From an uncultured Aquimarina sp. (GTDB taxonomy: Bacteria > Bacteroidota > Bacteroidia > Flavobacteriales > Flavobacteriaceae), in assembly GCF_947500065.1 (NCBI RefSeq), contig NZ_CANMQT010000002.1:868001-932000 (forward strand): DNA of 64,000 nt, given 5' to 3'. Of this stretch, positions 26,535-35,484 are shown one piece after another. A program made the position numbers and the translations under genes. How positions within the stretch are numbered: the stretch's first letter is position 1; each line of letters starts with the position of its first letter. Below the pieces are notes generated by a model, which had not been told where the DNA came from, made no database searches, and saw only the letters and a list, made by a program, of their open reading frames with translations.

Positions 26535-27095
26535 ATGAAATTCTATAAAGAAAAAATATACATAGAAAAAGAAGGTAAAAAGGTATATGGTGAAAGATTA
26601 CCCGTAATTATTCATAATAATGGATACTACTTGTCAAACATAACTGTATTTGAAGATGGATTCATCGATTGTTGGGGACTTAAAGATTTAGCCCAAATCG
26701 AAAGTGAAATCAAGTCAGGAAGACTGTTGCAAAATATTCCAGATGATGTCGAATTAGAATGTAGTTTGGGAACTATAAAAAGCTCAAAGTTTATTCCTAA
26801 AAAAAGCAATGAGGATTTCATTAAAGAAATTGAAGATCTCATAAATGCTCTTAATAATCGGGGTACCAGAAGAATAACTTGTGAGAATTCATTTAAAAAT
26901 TATCTGATCGAGCCATCAGAACTCAATTTAAAAAGCCTAACAGATGCATATAATGATTTGCCCTCTCATCAAAAGGTAATATTCGAATATATTGACCAGA
27001 AAGACCCTTTGTGTAATTTAATGAATGGAAGAGAAGAATTCACATTAGCATATAGAAAATCTATATTAAAACATTATTTCAAGATAGAATTGTAA
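26535..27095 (+). CDS. DUF7638-like protein, 186 aa
   Basis: The opening contains LPVIIHNNGYYLSNITVFEDGFIDCWGLKDL, quoted here only as its hallmark parts: VIIHNNGYYL, then VFEDGFIDCWGL. I associate this with DUF7638, a family found in toxin-immunity neighbourhoods; the number is from memory. The C-terminal half is helical (EFTLAYRKSILKHYFK). Cytosolic. It lies 23 nt after the previous gene and 27 nt before the first LRR gene. Confidence 0.62.
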   Translation: MKFYKEKIYIEKEGKKVYGERLPVIIHNNGYYLSNITVFEDGFIDCWGLKDLAQIESEIKSGRLLQNIPDDVELECSLGTIKSSKFIPKKSNEDFIKEIEDLINALNNRGTRRITCENSFKNYLIEPSELNLKSLTDAYNDLPSHQKVIFEYIDQKDPLCNLMNGREEFTLAYRKSILKHYFKIEL

Positions 27096-27122
27096 AAGTA
27101 ATGGCACTCATCTAGAATCAAT

Positions 27123-29165
27123 ATGGAAGATCAAATACTACAAATAGAAAAACTACTAAACATAAAACTTCAAAAGCACGATTATAAAAAAGAACATCAA
27201 GTAAATACGTATAGTACCTGGACACAATTAGAAGGTATAAGAGAGTTAAAGTTAGAAAATTGTAGCATTGATGATATTAAGTTATTATTACCATTCTCAA
27301 AAAACTTACATACTCTAAAATTGATAAATTGTACCATTGGTAGTATTTGTGATTTGTTTTATTTTGAAAATTTATGTAATCTAACGCTAGACAATATTGA
27401 CATTCAAGATTTAGAGAAAAGCTATACAAATAAAGATTGTAGCATTAATTATCAAGGATGTTTGATGGAAATAAACTTAGAAAACATGAGCATCAAGCAT
27501 TTAGGTGTTTTAGAACCTATGGCCGCAAATTTGGTTCATGTTTTTGTTACCAATTGTACTATTCATAATTTTTATGAGGTAAATCTATTTCCTAAACTCT
27601 ATGACTTACGACTAGATGGTGTAATTATCAAACAATCTGCTGAAGATGTAATTTATGAGTCCGATTCTGAAAGAAATTTTACTTGGTTATCTCTTTTCAA
27701 CATGGAGTTCGAAGATATTAATTATTTTATTCCAATATCAAAAGGTTTGCATGGGATTACAATCAATAATTGTACTATTGGTAGTATCAGAAAATTAATT
27801 GAATTTACTAGTTTACAAGAATTTGAAATAGATGCCTCAACGATAATTAAAGATATAGCATCATTTCGGCTTAAAGAATGTATCATTTCGGCAAACGAAG
27901 ATGATGATGATTCAAAAGCATTAGATTTTAATTTAGAAAAACTAGGAGCTATAGCTAATAGTATAAAAACAATCACTTTTAAAAACGATACGATATCTAA
28001 TCTGTCATATCTTACAAATTTTGGTGCATTGACAGCACTAAAATTCGATCGAGTTACGGCAAGATTAGGTGATTTTTTACCCATAGCAGCGCAAATTAGT
28101 TCTTTAGATTTTTCAGAAACAACTATTAAAAATAGATCACAAATACAGCAGTTTAAGAATCTAGAAGTTTTAAAAATAAATGCCGATACTGCGGAGCAGA
28201 GTTTTGTAGATTTCAAAACACTTTTGCCTTTAAAACATCAATTAAAGAAATTAGAGCTTTGGGAATTTTTAGATGGCGGTATTAAGAACTTAGAGCTAAT
28301 AGAAGAGTTTACAGCACTAGAATCTGTTTTTATGTTATATGCTTCAAAAAAAGTGGCAAAAAGTGTTTTTACATTACCTAGTTTAAAAAAGTTATCGATC
28401 AATATTCGAGCAAAAAAAACGCAAACATTTAATCTAAAAACTCTTAAGAATATAGAAGAACTCTATATAGAAAATAAAAATCCAATTGCACTCAAAAGTC
28501 TTGCAACTCTTCAGCATTTAAAAGTATTAAGTCTAAAAGATTTTTGTAGTGCAAAAGGGATCCATAAAATTAAAAAACTTCAGTATTTAAAGATAAATGA
28601 AGCAATAGATATAAGTGAGCTACCTGCAATAGAAACACTTACAAAATTAGAAATTGATGTAGATGAGACATATCAAATTTCAGATCTAGAGCAGTTCCCT
28701 AATGTAACAGATCTTTCAATAAAAGGAACGAACAAAATAAAACTAGGTTATTTGCCCAATTTAAAAGTGTTAGATATTTCCAGCACATTCCCAAAAGAGA
28801 TTGATTTTTTAGAAAGTTTACCCAATCTGGAAAAACTGTCTTTAGAAAATAACTGTCTAACTGAGGTAAAAGGCTTAGATAAACTTACTAGTTTAAAAAT
28901 GTTGAATCTTTCAGAAAACACAATTCAAAATATAAATGGTTTAGCAAATTTAAAAAGTTTAGAGTATTTGAATCTATATGAAAACAAAATCTCTGATATA
29001 CGTATATTAAATAACCTGCCTAGTTTAAAGCAAGTTAATATAGCAGGAAACCTTATTGAAAAACCAGAGGTTTATAAACAATTGAACAAGCCCGAAGTAG
29101 CTATTTTCTATGGGTTACCCAAAGTACCTTTTTGGATATGGGAAGACCAAGATTTTGAATTGTAA
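27123..29165 (+). CDS. Leucine-rich-repeat protein, 680 aa (first of a tandem pair)
   Basis: The protein consists almost entirely of leucine-rich repeats. The N-terminal repeats are irregular and rich in asparagine/cysteine (KLINCTIGSI, VTNCTIHNF); the C-terminal ones are canonical SDS22-like (LKMLNLSENTIQNINGL, LEYLNLYENKISDI). The end is FYGLPKVPFWIWEDQDFEL. There is no signal peptide, so it should be cytosolic. A second copy with the same layout lies at 29453. LRR proteins bind other proteins, so it may neutralise a partner by surface binding; target unknown. Confidence 0.8.
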   Translation: MEDQILQIEKLLNIKLQKHDYKKEHQVNTYSTWTQLEGIRELKLENCSIDDIKLLLPFSKNLHTLKLINCTIGSICDLFYFENLCNLTLDNIDIQDLEKSYTNKDCSINYQGCLMEINLENMSIKHLGVLEPMAANLVHVFVTNCTIHNFYEVNLFPKLYDLRLDGVIIKQSAEDVIYESDSERNFTWLSLFNMEFEDINYFIPISKGLHGITINNCTIGSIRKLIEFTSLQEFEIDASTIIKDIASFRLKECIISANEDDDDSKALDFNLEKLGAIANSIKTITFKNDTISNLSYLTNFGALTALKFDRVTARLGDFLPIAAQISSLDFSETTIKNRSQIQQFKNLEVLKINADTAEQSFVDFKTLLPLKHQLKKLELWEFLDGGIKNLELIEEFTALESVFMLYASKKVAKSVFTLPSLKKLSINIRAKKTQTFNLKTLKNIEELYIENKNPIALKSLATLQHLKVLSLKDFCSAKGIHKIKKLQYLKINEAIDISELPAIETLTKLEIDVDETYQISDLEQFPNVTDLSIKGTNKIKLGYLPNLKVLDISSTFPKEIDFLESLPNLEKLSLENNCLTEVKGLDKLTSLKMLNLSENTIQNINGLANLKSLEYLNLYENKISDIRILNNLPSLKQVNIAGNLIEKPEVYKQLNKPEVAIFYGLPKVPFWIWEDQDFEL

Positions 29166-29189
29166 TAGCTGTACAAAACAATACATAAA

Positions 29190-29450
29190 ATGAACTTAGA
29201 AGAAATAAAAAAAGAAGCAACACAGTGCAAATTTGATGATATAGCATCACTATCCATAAAAATTGCTGAACTCAAGGATAAAGGGGTTGCATTTTTAGGT
29301 TGTGTAGCTTTTGTTCAGGTAAACCAAAGTATTTCTTTAAAAGAAGCTCAAGAATTAACCTTGATGCTAGAAGCATACACCAAAGGCGAAAAGAGAAGGA
29401 TCGAAGAGGGAATTGACGTAATGTTAAGTGATTTTAAAGAAGAAGAATAG
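29190..29450 (+). CDS. Hypothetical helical protein, 86 aa
   Basis: This small acidic soluble protein separates the two LRR genes. It contains KDKGVAFLGCVAFVQVNQ and SISLKEAQELTLMLEAYTK, a helix-turn-helix-like arrangement that recurs in small immunity-associated proteins. No domain name recognised. Spacing is 24 nt upstream and 2 nt downstream, so the LRR-small-LRR trio is one transcriptional unit. Confidence 0.6.
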   Translation: MNLEEIKKEATQCKFDDIASLSIKIAELKDKGVAFLGCVAFVQVNQSISLKEAQELTLMLEAYTKGEKRRIEEGIDVMLSDFKEEE

Positions 29451-29452
29451 TT

Positions 29453-31510
29453 ATGGACAAACTTAAAAACATAGAAAAAGCACTCAATATAACGTTTGAA
29501 AAACACGACTATAACAAAGAACAAACCAATGTATACGAAACTTTTGGAGAAAACAATAGAGTAGCTACTTTAAAGGTTTATGATATAAGTATAGATAATC
29601 TAGATCTCTTTTTGCATTTGGTTAAAGAAGTATCCAGGTTAACCTTTGTCAATTGTACAATTAAGGATATTAGTGACTTAATTAAGTTCGAGAAGTTGTA
29701 CGAATTTACATTAGACAATGTTACAATTACAAACATCGATGAGTTGTATCATACTAAAAGTTGTACTACAGCATACGATGGAAACTTAAAGCATATCTAC
29801 TTTAATAATATGACCATAAGTCATTTAGCAGTATTGCAACCTATGGCAAAAAAAATAGATCATATTTTTATTACAGATTGTATAGTTCATAATTTTTACG
29901 AGGTCAATCTGTTTCCAAAACTATATGATTTACGCCTCAATGGCGTGACCATTAAACAATCAGATAATGATATCATTCATAAAGCAAATCCCGATAGGAA
30001 TTTTATACGCATACGTTTAGCTGATATGACCTTTGATACTATAGATCTGTTTTTACCAATATCAGAAAATGTAAAACATATTGACGTAAATGGATGTACT
30101 ATCAATACAATTAGAAATATCGATCAATTTTCTAAGCTAGAGCGTTTAGAGATTGATTCTAGTACAGGTATTAAAGATCAGGTACTATCTAAAGATAAAG
30201 CAACGACGTTTACCATAAATTACTGTATAGTAGGTGAAGAAAGGTCTTATCCAAAGGCAAAAGTCAACTTGCAAAACTTAGCGTCTATAGCACATTATAT
30301 CAAAAGTTTAGAATTTCATCAATACGTACCTGATGATATGCTTTTTTTAACACATTTTACCCAACTCGAAAAATTAGAATTTACATATAGTGCTGTTACC
30401 ATTAGTAATTTTATACCCATAGCACATAAAATAAAAGAAATTCATTTTAATCAATCTGAGTTAAAAGAATCAGATCAGCTTGCAAATTTCAAACAATTAG
30501 AAAAAATTACATTTTATACCAATCCGCATGAAAAAGGATTGATAGATTTTAAAAAACTATTACCACTAAAACATCAGCTTAAAAAATTAAGAATAAATGA
30601 GGATGAAGTTGCTAATATGGAAGCTATTAAAGAGTTTACGGCCTTAGCATCTTTAGACGTAACAGTAGAATCAATAGAAGCAGCAAAAAGTATTTTAGCA
30701 TTTAAAACCCTTAAAAAATTACACATCTATGTAGATATTGAACCTGAACCAAAAGATGCTGTCGTATTAGATGTAAGTGCTTTGAAAAAATTAGAATCCT
30801 TAGAGTTTATGTTTTATTACGCTATCGATTTTAGAGGTCTGGAGAATTTACAGAAGCTAAAGTATTTTAAATTTTATGGGGATTTAAAAAACACGAACTT
30901 AGATACCTTACAGAACCTAAAGTACTTACGGTTAGATGAAGATACTGATATAAACAAAATACCTAAAATCGAGTCGCTTACTACCTTAGAACTTGATATT
31001 TCAGAAGAATCTAAAATTGATACTTTAGAACAGTTTCCTAACTTAGAGAATCTAAAAATACAAGGAGGTAATAAAATTAATTTAGGCAAACTGAGTAAAC
31101 TTAAGGTATTGAAAATACAATTGGACTTTAATTTTGCCGACACAATATGCTTTGATAATCTAACCAGTCTTGAAAAACTAGACTTAAGTTGCAGTAATAT
31201 AACTCAAGTAAATAATTTAGAAAAGTTTACGAATTTAAAGGTATTAGACTTATCAGAAAATGGCGGGATAGAAAATATAGATGGATTAAGAAATCTCAAA
31301 AAATTAGAGGAACTCAATTTATATGATAATAAAATTTCGGATATCAGTGTGTTAAATACATTGCCATGCTTAACAGAAGTCAATTTAGAAAGTAATGAAT
31401 TAGACAAAAAAGAATTTTTACAACAACTAAATAAACCAGAAATAGCCATTTTTTATGGGTTGCCATATGTGCCCTTTAGGATATGGGACGATCAATATTT
31501 TAAATTGTAA
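29453..31510 (+). CDS. Leucine-rich-repeat protein, 685 aa (second of a tandem pair)
   Basis: Colinear paralogue of the 27123 gene: shared blocks include HNFYEVNLFPKLYDLRL, a LLPLKHQLKKL segment and the C-terminal FYGLP.VPF.IW.DQ ending. Like its partner it is a signal-less stack of LRRs, with SDS22-type repeats at the end (LKVLDLSENGGIENIDGL). The concave face residues have diverged more than the framework, as expected if the two copies recognise different ligands. Its start lies two bases after the small gene's stop. Confidence 0.8.
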   Translation: MDKLKNIEKALNITFEKHDYNKEQTNVYETFGENNRVATLKVYDISIDNLDLFLHLVKEVSRLTFVNCTIKDISDLIKFEKLYEFTLDNVTITNIDELYHTKSCTTAYDGNLKHIYFNNMTISHLAVLQPMAKKIDHIFITDCIVHNFYEVNLFPKLYDLRLNGVTIKQSDNDIIHKANPDRNFIRIRLADMTFDTIDLFLPISENVKHIDVNGCTINTIRNIDQFSKLERLEIDSSTGIKDQVLSKDKATTFTINYCIVGEERSYPKAKVNLQNLASIAHYIKSLEFHQYVPDDMLFLTHFTQLEKLEFTYSAVTISNFIPIAHKIKEIHFNQSELKESDQLANFKQLEKITFYTNPHEKGLIDFKKLLPLKHQLKKLRINEDEVANMEAIKEFTALASLDVTVESIEAAKSILAFKTLKKLHIYVDIEPEPKDAVVLDVSALKKLESLEFMFYYAIDFRGLENLQKLKYFKFYGDLKNTNLDTLQNLKYLRLDEDTDINKIPKIESLTTLELDISEESKIDTLEQFPNLENLKIQGGNKINLGKLSKLKVLKIQLDFNFADTICFDNLTSLEKLDLSCSNITQVNNLEKFTNLKVLDLSENGGIENIDGLRNLKKLEELNLYDNKISDISVLNTLPCLTEVNLESNELDKKEFLQQLNKPEIAIFYGLPYVPFRIWDDQYFKL

Positions 31511-31551
31511 AAATGAAAAAATTGAAGGTATTTATCTTTTAGGATACTAGT

Positions 31552-31755
31552 ATGAAATATGAACTTAATAAAGGGGATTTTGTAAAAATTGGTAATGATA
31601 CAGGAGTAATCGTTTCTCTTGCAGGAGAAAAAGATACGCCTGCAGAACATGTAGGGGTTTGGTTTGGAGAAACAAACGAAAAAGAAAAACCTAAATATAG
31701 AACAGTGCCGATAGATTATTGCAAGAAATTAAATTCAATAGATGTTTATCATTGA
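31552..31755 (+). CDS. Small SH3/KOW-like protein, 67 aa
   Basis: A compact beta-barrel-like sequence: LNKGDFVKIGNDTGVIVSL then EHVGVWFGETNEK and YRTVPIDYCKKL. The opening 'GDfVkig...GvIv.l' is a KOW/SH3-like strand pair. It is complete at 67 residues with no sign of truncation. Similar small proteins accompany immunity genes, but the molecular role is unknown. Confidence 0.58.
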   Translation: MKYELNKGDFVKIGNDTGVIVSLAGEKDTPAEHVGVWFGETNEKEKPKYRTVPIDYCKKLNSIDVYH

Positions 31756-31815
31756 TTAAAACCCAAATCGTTGGGAAGAATATATAATAGACAAAACACT
31801 TACGATACATAAACA

Positions 31816-32613
31816 ATGATACGATTAGATGAATCACATATTTGGAAAAAATTAAGCAGTCCATATGGGAACTCAGAAGTAATTCCATCACTAATTCACG
31901 AACTTTCAAAAACGTTGAATAAAAAAATTGCAGATGAATTAATCTGGGAACATATTTATCACCAAGGATCGGTATATGAAAATACACTTGCTACGATACC
32001 TCATCTATTAAAAATAATTGAAGAGTCCGATGATATCGAATTTAATATTGATGTATTAGCTTCTCTAGGAGTCGTTTTAATTTACCTTGACAATGTATCA
32101 GAATTAGAACAAATATTTGAAGAGGATCATCTTAATGAAAAAGAAAAAAATAGAATTCAGATTTCATTTATAGATTCAATAGAAAAGTTTAGAAGCCTTG
32201 TAAATAAATATTCACACAATACTGAGATTTTGGATGAAGACTCCAAAAGGTTTTATTTAATCGCATTTTTAGTTTCCATAAAAAGACATAAAGAAGCTGA
32301 AATATTTAAGACCTTTAATATCAATGACGAATATATTTTTGTGTGCCCTAATTGTGAAGAAGAAACTTTTTTATGGAATGAAGAAAATGTTTTAAACGCA
32401 TATAGCAGAGATCCCACGTTAAATAAAAATCAGGAAAAATTAAGAATTGATGTAAATAAGTCAAACACAAATCTAGAGTGGTTAGAAAAACCAATTAATC
32501 TAATGAATATAAATTCACTAAAACCATTAATCCCCTATTTTAAAGGAGATACAAATTGTCATAGTTGTAATAAAAAACATAACGTATTCACAGGAATAAT
32601 GAATAGTATATAA
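31816..32613 (+). CDS. HEAT-like immunity-type protein with C-terminal zinc-ribbon cysteines, 265 aa
   Basis: The N-terminal two thirds are helical and start with a motif typical of a recurrent bacterial family: SSPYGNSEVIPSLIHELS, then ADELIWEHIYHQGSVYENTLATIP (split here by its hallmark parts DELIWEHIYHQG and TLATIPHLL). Two cysteine knuckles, CPNCEEE near residue 175 and CHSCNKKHN near 250, would bind zinc. No signal peptide. The helical opening resembles HEAT-repeat immunity proteins. The family is not named with certainty. It is followed at once by a gene remnant. Confidence 0.6.
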   Translation: MIRLDESHIWKKLSSPYGNSEVIPSLIHELSKTLNKKIADELIWEHIYHQGSVYENTLATIPHLLKIIEESDDIEFNIDVLASLGVVLIYLDNVSELEQIFEEDHLNEKEKNRIQISFIDSIEKFRSLVNKYSHNTEILDEDSKRFYLIAFLVSIKRHKEAEIFKTFNINDEYIFVCPNCEEETFLWNEENVLNAYSRDPTLNKNQEKLRIDVNKSNTNLEWLEKPINLMNINSLKPLIPYFKGDTNCHSCNKKHNVFTGIMNSI

Positions 32614-32713
32614 AAACTATATTCAAATTACTAAAAAATGTTTTTCAGAATGGGGATTGTATGGAGATGGAGAAATTAGAATGAATTATAGCAATAATGT
32701 AGATATAGAATGA
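32603..32713 (+). pseudogene. C-terminal remnant of an immunity-type gene
   Basis: A 36-codon frame with no start reads a clearly protein-like tail (YKNYIQITKKCFSEWGLYG, then DGEIRMNYSNNVDIE and TGA). The TGA overlaps the ATG of the next gene as ATGA, as intact genes do here. It begins 11 bases inside the end of the previous gene, so a deletion probably removed the 5' part and fused the junction. Confidence 0.55.
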
Positions 32714-33021
32714 AAGATAAATTAATCCCATTAGAAATGATAAAAGATGATCACGAATTCTGGAGAGGAACACGTTTTCGGCACTATGGAGTCGGTTTAA
32801 ATGTAGAAAGTAAAGAAGATGATTTTTATGAATATATGCTTGCCGAAATTCCTGGAGAAAGGGATTTTATGTTATTAACTTGTGTTGAAGGATATAAATC
32901 CGGTTGCGCATTGTCTTTGGTTAAAATACTAGATGATAAAAGTAAAATTGTGGTAACCGGAAAAGCTATTAAATATTCGATGGGTACTAAAAACACATAT
33001 CTAAAAACAGAACAACTATGA
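32710..33021 (+). CDS. Hypothetical immunity-type protein, 103 aa
   Basis: A soluble mostly beta protein (starts MKDKLIPLEMIKDDHEFWRG) with GVGLNVESKEDDFYEYMLAE and CVEGYKSGCALSLVKIL strands. No known domain. It is coupled by ATGA both to the remnant upstream and to the following gene at 33018, so it likely forms a pair with that gene. Confidence 0.6.
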   Translation: MKDKLIPLEMIKDDHEFWRGTRFRHYGVGLNVESKEDDFYEYMLAEIPGERDFMLLTCVEGYKSGCALSLVKILDDKSKIVVTGKAIKYSMGTKNTYLKTEQL

Positions 33022-33497
33022 TAGAAAATTGGAAAGACACTGCATTTGGTTCTGATTTTGGAGGTGATTTCTTAGAGCTAGTTGAAAATATAACTAGTGA
33101 TACACTTACTATGAATTTGATATATACCAACACCGATGTAAAAAAGTATATTGATAATCCAGATTTACTTAAAGAACGAACTGATAATAATGTGCAATTC
33201 ACAAATTCAAAATTCGAACAATACATTCATTTCGAAGATTTGATTATTGCACTTTCAGTAATGATTGTAGAAGCTGAACTGAATGGAGAAATTGATTTAA
33301 CGAAAGCATACGGTAATAAAGTACTGAAATTTCAAGCCGAAAAAGAGGAAATCAAATCAATACACAGCGCTTTACAAACAATTTATAATAGTCCAGACAG
33401 CTATGTTATGTTCGAAATGTGTATGGAAGAAGAACGAGAAGAAACACTCACCGATATAAAAAATATACTAGCAGCTTTTGAAAAAATAATGAACTAA
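33018..33497 (+). CDS. Hypothetical immunity-type protein, 159 aa
   Basis: The sequence opens with ENWKDTAFGSDFGGDFLELVE, followed by a helical region and a strongly acidic C-terminus. The opening aromatic/glycine segment looks like part of a small beta domain followed by a helical arm (LIIALSVMIVEAELNGEIDL). Family unknown. Overlaps the previous gene by 4 nt and lies 1 nt before the SMI1/KNR4-like gene. Confidence 0.6.
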   Translation: MIENWKDTAFGSDFGGDFLELVENITSDTLTMNLIYTNTDVKKYIDNPDLLKERTDNNVQFTNSKFEQYIHFEDLIIALSVMIVEAELNGEIDLTKAYGNKVLKFQAEKEEIKSIHSALQTIYNSPDSYVMFEMCMEEEREETLTDIKNILAAFEKIMN

Positions 33498-33498
33498 A

Positions 33499-33933
33499 AT
33501 GGAGATAAATTTTGACCTTATTGGAGAAAAAAGCACTCCGAATATTGACTTAATAAAGAATATGATCAGTTTTTCTATACCAAAATCATACTTAGAATTT
33601 ATTGAAAATCATGGTTTCGGAGTTGTTTCAGAAAATGTTGAATACCTGAACATAATAGCACCAGATAAAAACTTCTTTGAAAATAATTTTAAAGAAGATA
33701 TTGATTTATGGGAATGGAAAGACAATTCACAAAAAGACAAAATACATAATAGTCTATTAATCGCTCACACCTTTGATGGCCAACATGTATACTGTACTGA
33801 ATCTTCTTTTTTGATACTTCCTAGATTCGAAACTCCAATTGAGTTCTATACTTTTAATGAAGTAATAGAATATTACACGAAAATTTATAATATGGTTAAT
33901 ACAATCAAATATAGAAGTCATAAGGGATATTGA
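33499..33933 (+). CDS. SMI1/KNR4-like (SUKH superfamily) immunity protein, 144 aa
   Basis: The SUKH hallmark is present early: FSIPKSYLEFIENHGFG ('lP..Y..fl...nGfg'), followed by an aspartate-rich turn, a TFDGQHVYCTESSFLIL strand pair and a FYTFNEVIEYY helix. SUKH proteins are established immunity proteins against many polymorphic toxins, mainly nucleases. Cytosolic, no signal. It sits directly before a second, frameshifted SUKH-like gene. Confidence 0.75.
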   Translation: MEINFDLIGEKSTPNIDLIKNMISFSIPKSYLEFIENHGFGVVSENVEYLNIIAPDKNFFENNFKEDIDLWEWKDNSQKDKIHNSLLIAHTFDGQHVYCTESSFLILPRFETPIEFYTFNEVIEYYTKIYNMVNTIKYRSHKGY

Positions 33934-33951
33934 AAAAATGAAAAAAATTAG

Positions 33952-34634
33952 ATGAGTTTAAAAATAATTGCAGAAAAAATAGTCGGGAGAAGCCTTTTTT
34001 CAGAAGAAGGGATAAAGAAATCTGGTATTCTCGAACAAGAAAAGCTATTGAATATCAAAATCCCATCTGCACTCCAAGAACTGTATCTTACCTTAGGAAA
34101 CAATGCATTATTTATTGATGGATTTCATCATTTTTCCAAAATTACAACACTATTTGTTAAAGATAATAAGTTAGTATTTCTTCAAGAAAATCAGTCTGTA
34201 GTGTATTGGGCTGTTGATTTAACCGATTCAAAAACAGTGTATCAAACTACCGATCAAAATTTTGATCAGCATGTTGAATGGTATAGTGAAGAACTACGTT
34301 TAGATCAATTTATTGAAATGATCTTATATATTCAATGTGTTATGTCTGATGAAAGTTTTCATGCAAAGGCAAAAGCGGATTTCAATATTTTGCATCTCTC
34401 GATATTAGTGAATATTATAACAATGAAAAGTCTAAGAATTTTATAGATAATCTAAACAATGATTTTAGAGAAATAATAAATGGTAATGGATTGACGATCT
34501 ATTGGAACCCTGAAACAATACTCATGTATTTTCTCAATAGAGAAAATAAAATAAGTGATATGATATTGACATGTACAAAAAATGAAGATGTACTTGATAG
34601 ACTGATTGATGAATATGGATTTGGTGAACTATAA
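33952..34634 (+). pseudogene. SMI1/KNR4-like gene with a single-base frameshift
   Basis: The first frame (33952-34446) begins like a SUKH protein (LLNIKIPSALQELYLTLGN) but ends in a non-conserved tail. From about 34370 the next frame carries the missing C-terminus without interruption to TAA at 34632-34634: FQYFASLDISEYY, then GNGLTIYWNPETILMYFL and YGFGEL. Adding one A to the A4 run at 34371-34374 would restore one protein of about 228 residues. It is either a recent inactivation, a programmed -1 slip, or a sequencing error in a homopolymer. Confidence 0.8.
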
Positions 34635-34762
34635 AGCGAATATAAATTGTCGCTCTACGGATATAGATTCGTTATTGTATTAAAACAGTAAGATGTTTAC
34701 TATTACAATAATATTAGCAAACAAACAGATGCACAGTTTGCTAAAAACAAATTAAAAATATT

Positions 34763-35479
34763 TTGAACATAAGAGATCGATATCAAGAAATAATCAAAGG
34801 AATGGAGTCTGAGGACAGACTTATTCAGTGGGATACTATGGTTACATGGTGTAAAATATGGATCGATGTTGAAAAAAAGGAATTAAAACCACTTCTTGAT
34901 TTGATAATCGATATAAAGGAAATTGGTTTTTGGGATAGTTTTTATCCTAGCCAATCTCACCGTGCTTTAGGGATTTGTTTAGGTAAAAACTATACAGAAA
35001 GGTATGAATTACCAATGGTATACATTAGTTATAATCCTACAGAAAAAAACTTTGCAATTCAGTATCAAAAAGGTCAAGGCGGAGAGACTATCAGAACAGA
35101 ATGTGGAACTAAGGTTTCTAAAAACGAGTTTAAAGAAATACATGAGTGGTTGAATAACAAAACCTGTACTCGTGTAAATTATAATAAAAAGGAAGAGTCT
35201 AAAATATATATAGATTTTAATGCTATGATAGAGCGCGATTTGATTCTGTTATCAAAAACTGATTTCAAAAAAGACGCTAATGGTAATACAATTCAATTAA
35301 AAGAAGGTATGAAAATCAAAGTATATATGGATGATAGAGATGAATTTGATAAACGAGATGATTTAATAGCTTACGGAACAGTAGAACAAAATAACAGTGG
35401 AGTATTTACAACCTGTAAATGGAATTTTCGTGTAGATACAAATGGTATTCGTCATGAATCAGAGTTATCCCAAGATTAG
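34763..35479 (+). CDS. Hypothetical immunity-type protein, 238 aa
   Basis: No ATG is available near the start; translation probably begins at TTG 34763, since the next ATG (34802) would remove a conserved-looking opening. The N-terminal half carries GFWDSFYPSQSHRALGICLG and LPMVYISYNPTEKNFAIQYQ, a recurring opening of toxin-neighbour proteins. The second half has an isolated beta domain (IQLKEGMKIKVYMDDRDEF). Soluble; family not named. About 130 nt of non-coding DNA precede it, and the stop nearly touches the next gene. Confidence 0.62.
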   Translation: MNIRDRYQEIIKGMESEDRLIQWDTMVTWCKIWIDVEKKELKPLLDLIIDIKEIGFWDSFYPSQSHRALGICLGKNYTERYELPMVYISYNPTEKNFAIQYQKGQGGETIRTECGTKVSKNEFKEIHEWLNNKTCTRVNYNKKEESKIYIDFNAMIERDLILLSKTDFKKDANGNTIQLKEGMKIKVYMDDRDEFDKRDDLIAYGTVEQNNSGVFTTCKWNFRVDTNGIRHESELSQD

Positions 35480-35484
35480 TGAAT

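Noticed and set aside
27722..28216. A 164-residue minus-strand frame inside the first LRR gene
   Set aside because: It is a shadow of the LRR repeats with no recognised domain and no start context; the sense strand is clearly coding.
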